18,507 nt of DNA, taken from CAZUXY01 sp964624235 (GTDB lineage Bacteria > Spirochaetota > UBA4802 > UBA5368). Shown one piece after another: positions 15,872-18,507 of the stretch. Made by a program: the position numbers and the translations under genes. The first letter of the stretch is position 1. Each line of letters opens with the position of its first letter. The stretch covers positions 1-18,507 of the forward strand of contig CAZUXY010000072.1 in assembly GCA_964624235.1 (NCBI GenBank). Direction: 5' to 3'. Below the pieces are notes generated by a model. It ran no database searches. It worked only from the letters and a program-made list of their open reading frames with translations, and was not told where the DNA came from.

Positions 15872-17464
15872 ATGAACAGAACCGTCGGGAATAGTCATAT
15901 CGATATCAGAGTTGAAACCCCCGAGGCCGAAACTCCCGTCAAAGCCATCGGCTATCCCCTGCGCGTCGCCGGTATTGATATCGGCTCCAACGCCATAAGG
16001 GCGCAGGTGGTTGAGTTCAGTACGCCGCAGCGGTATTCCCCGGTCATGGAAGAACGTTTTCCCGTGCGGCTGGGACACGGCGTCTTCCTGCATGGCAAGC
16101 TGGACGAACGCGCCGTGCAAGCCGCGATCGAGGCGATGAAGTCCATCCGTGAAGGGTTTGACCGGTTTTCTCCGGTGAAATACCGGGCCGTCGCCACCAG
16201 CGCCGTCAGGGAGGCCTCGAACGGCCGGGACTTTTTGGACAGGATCCGGGCGGAGACAGGGATAGACCTTGATATCATCACCGGATCCGAAGAGGCCCGG
16301 CTGGTGCACCTTGCGGTGAAAAAGCGTATATCCCTTACCAACCGGCAATGGATACTGGTGGACCTGGGCGGCGGCAGCGTCGAAGTGTCACTGGCAGACG
16401 ATTCGGGCATTCTGTGGAGTGAATCCCATACCATGGGTTCGGTGCGGCTATTGGAGGAGCTTTCCATTTCGGCCGACGAGCCTGGAAGGTTCCAGAAACT
16501 GCTGGAAGAATATATTTCGACCCTTAAGATCCCGTCGGTGGCGCGGTACAAAAAGCCGTCGGGTATGATCGGCACCGGCGGCAACATCGATGAACTGGCG
16601 CGCCTGGCGGGCTGCCGTCCCGACCGCGACGGGGTCAGCGCCATGAACCCTTCGGACCTGAGGGCGGTCATCGACATGCTTTCGCGTATGTCGTTTCGAC
16701 AACGTGTCGAGTCGTTGGGCCTCAAGGAAGACCGGGCCGACGTCATACTGCCTGCCGGCATGGTGTACGATCGCATCGCCGGTCTCATTGAGGCGAAAAT
16801 CATCCTGGTGCCCCACGTCGGCGTCAAAGAGGGGATACTCTACGACCTGGTGGATGAGCTTACCACACATGATGCACGGGAGCAGCGGCAGGAAGAACAG
16901 ACACTTGAGGGCGCCGTGAACCTGGGCCGGCGTTATTTCTTCGACGAACAGCACAGCGTGCACGTCGCCGGACTCGCAGTATCGCTGTTCGACCAGACCA
17001 GGGAAGTGCACGCGCTGGGCGTAAGTGAAAAAAAATACCTGATCGCGGCGGCGGTGCTGCACGACGTGGGCGCGTACATAAGCTATAAAAAACATCACAA
17101 GCATTCACTTTATGTAATTTCAAATTCAGAATTGCCGGGCTTCTCGGAGCATGAAATGCTTATTATCGCGAATATAGCCCGCTACCACCGCAAGAGCGAA
17201 CCGAAAAACGTGCATGAACTCTTCCAGGCCCTCACACGTACTGAACAGGAAACGGTGGTCAAACTGGCTGCCCTGCTCCGCGTGGCAGACGCCCTGGACC
17301 GTGAGCACACCCAGTGCGTTCACAATGTCACCGCGCAGGTCGAACGGCAGTCCCTTGTCATCGAGCTTCATGGGGTGGGAGAGCTGCGGTTGGAACGATG
17401 GGCGCTCCAGAAAAAAGACCAGCTTTTCGACCGGGCTTTCGGTCTCAAGGTGCGGGTACGGTAG
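15872..17464 (+). CDS. Ppx/GppA family phosphatase with C-terminal HD domain
   Basis: The 530-residue protein has the actin-like Ppx/GppA core with phosphate-1 AGIDIGSNAIRAQVV (Asp36), the ATSAVREASNG motif with the likely catalytic Glu near residue 115, phosphate-2 LVDLGGGSVEVSL near 165-180, and IGTGGNIDELARL near 231-245. A C-terminal HD domain (about 340-470) carries AVLHDVGAYISYKKHHKHS and IANIARYHRK. This layout fits exopolyphosphatase or guanosine pentaphosphate phosphohydrolase, and the two cannot be told apart here. About 30 residues precede the fold (rich in Glu, Pro and Thr), longer than usual; no in-frame ATG nearer the core replaces the chosen start. AGGTGG is 13 bases upstream of the ATG, a wide spacing. 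The downstream CYTH gene favours a polyphosphate role. Confidence 0.93.
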   Translation: MNRTVGNSHIDIRVETPEAETPVKAIGYPLRVAGIDIGSNAIRAQVVEFSTPQRYSPVMEERFPVRLGHGVFLHGKLDERAVQAAIEAMKSIREGFDRFSPVKYRAVATSAVREASNGRDFLDRIRAETGIDLDIITGSEEARLVHLAVKKRISLTNRQWILVDLGGGSVEVSLADDSGILWSESHTMGSVRLLEELSISADEPGRFQKLLEEYISTLKIPSVARYKKPSGMIGTGGNIDELARLAGCRPDRDGVSAMNPSDLRAVIDMLSRMSFRQRVESLGLKEDRADVILPAGMVYDRIAGLIEAKIILVPHVGVKEGILYDLVDELTTHDAREQRQEEQTLEGAVNLGRRYFFDEQHSVHVAGLAVSLFDQTREVHALGVSEKKYLIAAAVLHDVGAYISYKKHHKHSLYVISNSELPGFSEHEMLIIANIARYHRKSEPKNVHELFQALTRTEQETVVKLAALLRVADALDREHTQCVHNVTAQVERQSLVIELHGVGELRLERWALQKKDQLFDRAFGLKVRVR

Positions 17465-17539
17465 TATTTCTGATGGATTTTTTCCGTTATCTAATCTATA
17501 TTCCGGAAAGACATCATCTTTCACAGCCGGGTTGCCGAT

Positions 17540-18271
17540 ATGAAAATCGCTTTCATCTCAGACATACACGCTAATTTTCCCGCTCTTATTGAAGCATTAG
17601 AGACCGCTAAAAGGCTTGGGGCGGCCGAGACGGTGATAGCCGGCGATTTCATCGGCGGAGGCCCACACCCGGTAGAAGTGATACGAACGCTGAAACGGCT
17701 GAACGTTAAAATTATTACCGGGAATCTGGAACGTGAAGTGGTGGAACTCGCGGCACACAAAACCGGCAAAAAAGGGTCGAAGAAAAAAAAGGGGAAAAAA
17801 GCGAATACCATCTGGACGGTTCGACAGCTGGACGAAGACGACATTGAGTGGTTGAGTGGACTACCCACAAGCATCGGCTTCAGGGTCGAAGATGTCGATG
17901 TACTGGTAGTACACGGAAGCCCCGAAAGCGACCAGGACAACCTGTATCCCAGTATAACACCTATGGCATTGAAGTCGTTAACCGGAGGATTACAGGCGCA
18001 TTTGCTGATCTGCGGACATACTCATATCCCCTTTACGAAAAGACTCGGACACCATTATCTGATCAATTGCGGTTCAGTCGGCCGTCCGGTGGACGGAGAT
18101 ACCCGCGGTTCTTTAGCGCTGGTGGATTTCCCCGGAGGGGGAATACTCAAAGCGAAAATTATAAGGTTTCGCTATGAAATGGACTCAATGCTTGAAGACC
18201 TGACCGCACGCGGGGTCCCGGGTGTTGTTCCAGATGAATACCGGAAGGGTATAAAGCGAAAGGGCGCATAA
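17540..18271 (+). CDS. Metallophosphoesterase, YfcE/MJ0936-type, with lysine-rich insert
   Basis: The 243-residue calcineurin-like phosphoesterase shows the full metal-ligand set: Asp8 and His10 (ISDIHAN), Asp36 (AGDFIGG), Asn62 (TGNLERE), His125 (VVHGSP), and His160/His162 (CGHTHIPF), followed by INCGSVGRP. The GNHD motif of many relatives is GNLE here; E. coli YfcE also lacks that His, so activity on small phosphodiesters remains plausible. A run of lysines (about residues 74-87, KTGKKGSKKKKGKK) interrupts the domain after the Asn62 motif and is coded by A-tracts. The substrate is unknown. It lies 75 bases after ppx/gppA with no clear ribosome site, and one base before the CYTH-type gene. 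Confidence 0.9.
   Translation: MKIAFISDIHANFPALIEALETAKRLGAAETVIAGDFIGGGPHPVEVIRTLKRLNVKIITGNLEREVVELAAHKTGKKGSKKKKGKKANTIWTVRQLDEDDIEWLSGLPTSIGFRVEDVDVLVVHGSPESDQDNLYPSITPMALKSLTGGLQAHLLICGHTHIPFTKRLGHHYLINCGSVGRPVDGDTRGSLALVDFPGGGILKAKIIRFRYEMDSMLEDLTARGVPGVVPDEYRKGIKRKGA
17768..17800 (+). repeat. Clustered A-tracts (A6, A8, A6) inside the metallophosphoesterase gene
   Basis: Within 33 bases there are runs of six A (17768-17773), eight A (17783-17790) and, after four G, six A again (17795-17800). They encode the lysine-rich insert. Loss or gain of one A in the A8 run would shift the frame before the His125 and His160/162 metal ligands. Slipped-strand or transcriptional slippage is possible but not shown. 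Confidence 0.7.
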
Positions 18272-18272
18272 C

Positions 18273-18507
18273 ATGAGGACAGATGTATCCCCCGAAAGGT
18301 TTTTCCTCGGCCTGCAGTCGGTCTATTGTATTCCAGGTACCCCTCCTGCATACACATTACCCGAATCAGTTGATACAGAAAAAATACATACGTTGCTGAA
18401 AGAAGCCGGCTATGAATTCCAGCGGAACTTCGCACTGGAAGGTCGAATGGACTTTTATGACACCTACAATACCGCGCTGCTGAATTTCGATCGTCATCTG
18501 TTTTACG
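18273..18507 (+). CDS. CYTH-domain (triphosphate tunnel) protein, N-terminal fragment; CHAD domain possibly beyond the edge
   Basis: The frame opens with ATG one base after the metallophosphoesterase stop, with AAAGGG eight bases upstream, and runs 78 codons off the right edge. The segment EGRMDFYDTYNTALLNFD resembles the CYTH motif in which a strand with (Y/F)(Y/F)DT is followed by a small loop and a strand with D/N-x-x-L. CYTH enzymes hydrolyse or act on triphosphate groups, and in many bacteria the domain is fused to CHAD, a polyphosphate-binding helical domain. The Ppx/GppA gene two positions upstream supports a polyphosphate link. The typical N-terminal E-x-E-x-K signature is not obvious, so the assignment rests on one motif and context. 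Confidence 0.55.
   Translation, partial: MRTDVSPERFFLGLQSVYCIPGTPPAYTLPESVDTEKIHTLLKEAGYEFQRNFALEGRMDFYDTYNTALLNFDRHLFY

Overview
The window reads as a piece of chromosome from a Gram-negative (diderm) bacterium with an anaerobic or facultative lifestyle. A type II secretion system (T2SS) with an outer-membrane secretin implies two membranes. An oxygen-sensitive glycyl radical enzyme implies that anaerobic conditions matter. The sequence alone does not fix the taxon. Gene order and the PilM-like GspL would fit a deltaproteobacterial or spirochaete-like lineage, but that is inference. I see no tRNA, rRNA, CRISPR array, insertion sequence or integrase.

Region 1 (1-9637, minus strand) is a compact T2SS operon in the classical order gspC-D-E-F-G-H-I-J-K-L, with gspL cut by the left edge. 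Gaps from gspC to gspK are between -4 and +16 bases, and three junctions (H/I, I/J, J/K) are ATGA stop/start overlaps. A good sigma70-type promoter (9790-9818) lies about 145 bases upstream of gspC. The genes encode the inner-membrane clamp GspC, the secretin GspD, the assembly ATPase GspE, the platform protein GspF, the major pseudopilin GspG, the minor pseudopilins GspH, I, J and K, and the start of the actin-like GspL. GspM and the prepilin peptidase GspO are not in the window.

Region 2 (9638-10479) is AT-rich. It holds a separate 71-codon minus-strand gene with its own rho-independent terminator, encoding a small beta-rich protein I cannot assign. It also holds the promoter of the next operon.

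Region 3 (10413-15701, plus strand) is the most interesting part. It is a tight four-gene operon: a FadR-subfamily GntR regulator, a glycyl radical enzyme (GRE) of unassigned substrate, its radical-SAM activating enzyme with two extra ferredoxin-type clusters, and a protein with two pyridoxamine-phosphate-oxidase-like split-barrel halves. A near-perfect 27-bp palindrome with a FadR-type GGT-N3-ACC core sits directly after the -10 box, so the operon is probably controlled by its own first gene in response to a small carboxylate-like effector. No small GRE subunit, microcompartment shell gene or transporter is present.

Region 4 (15872-18507, plus strand) looks like a phosphate or polyphosphate housekeeping group: a Ppx/GppA phosphatase with a C-terminal HD domain, a YfcE-like metallophosphoesterase with a lysine-rich insert coded by slippery A-tracts, and the start of a CYTH-type (triphosphate tunnel) protein cut by the right edge.
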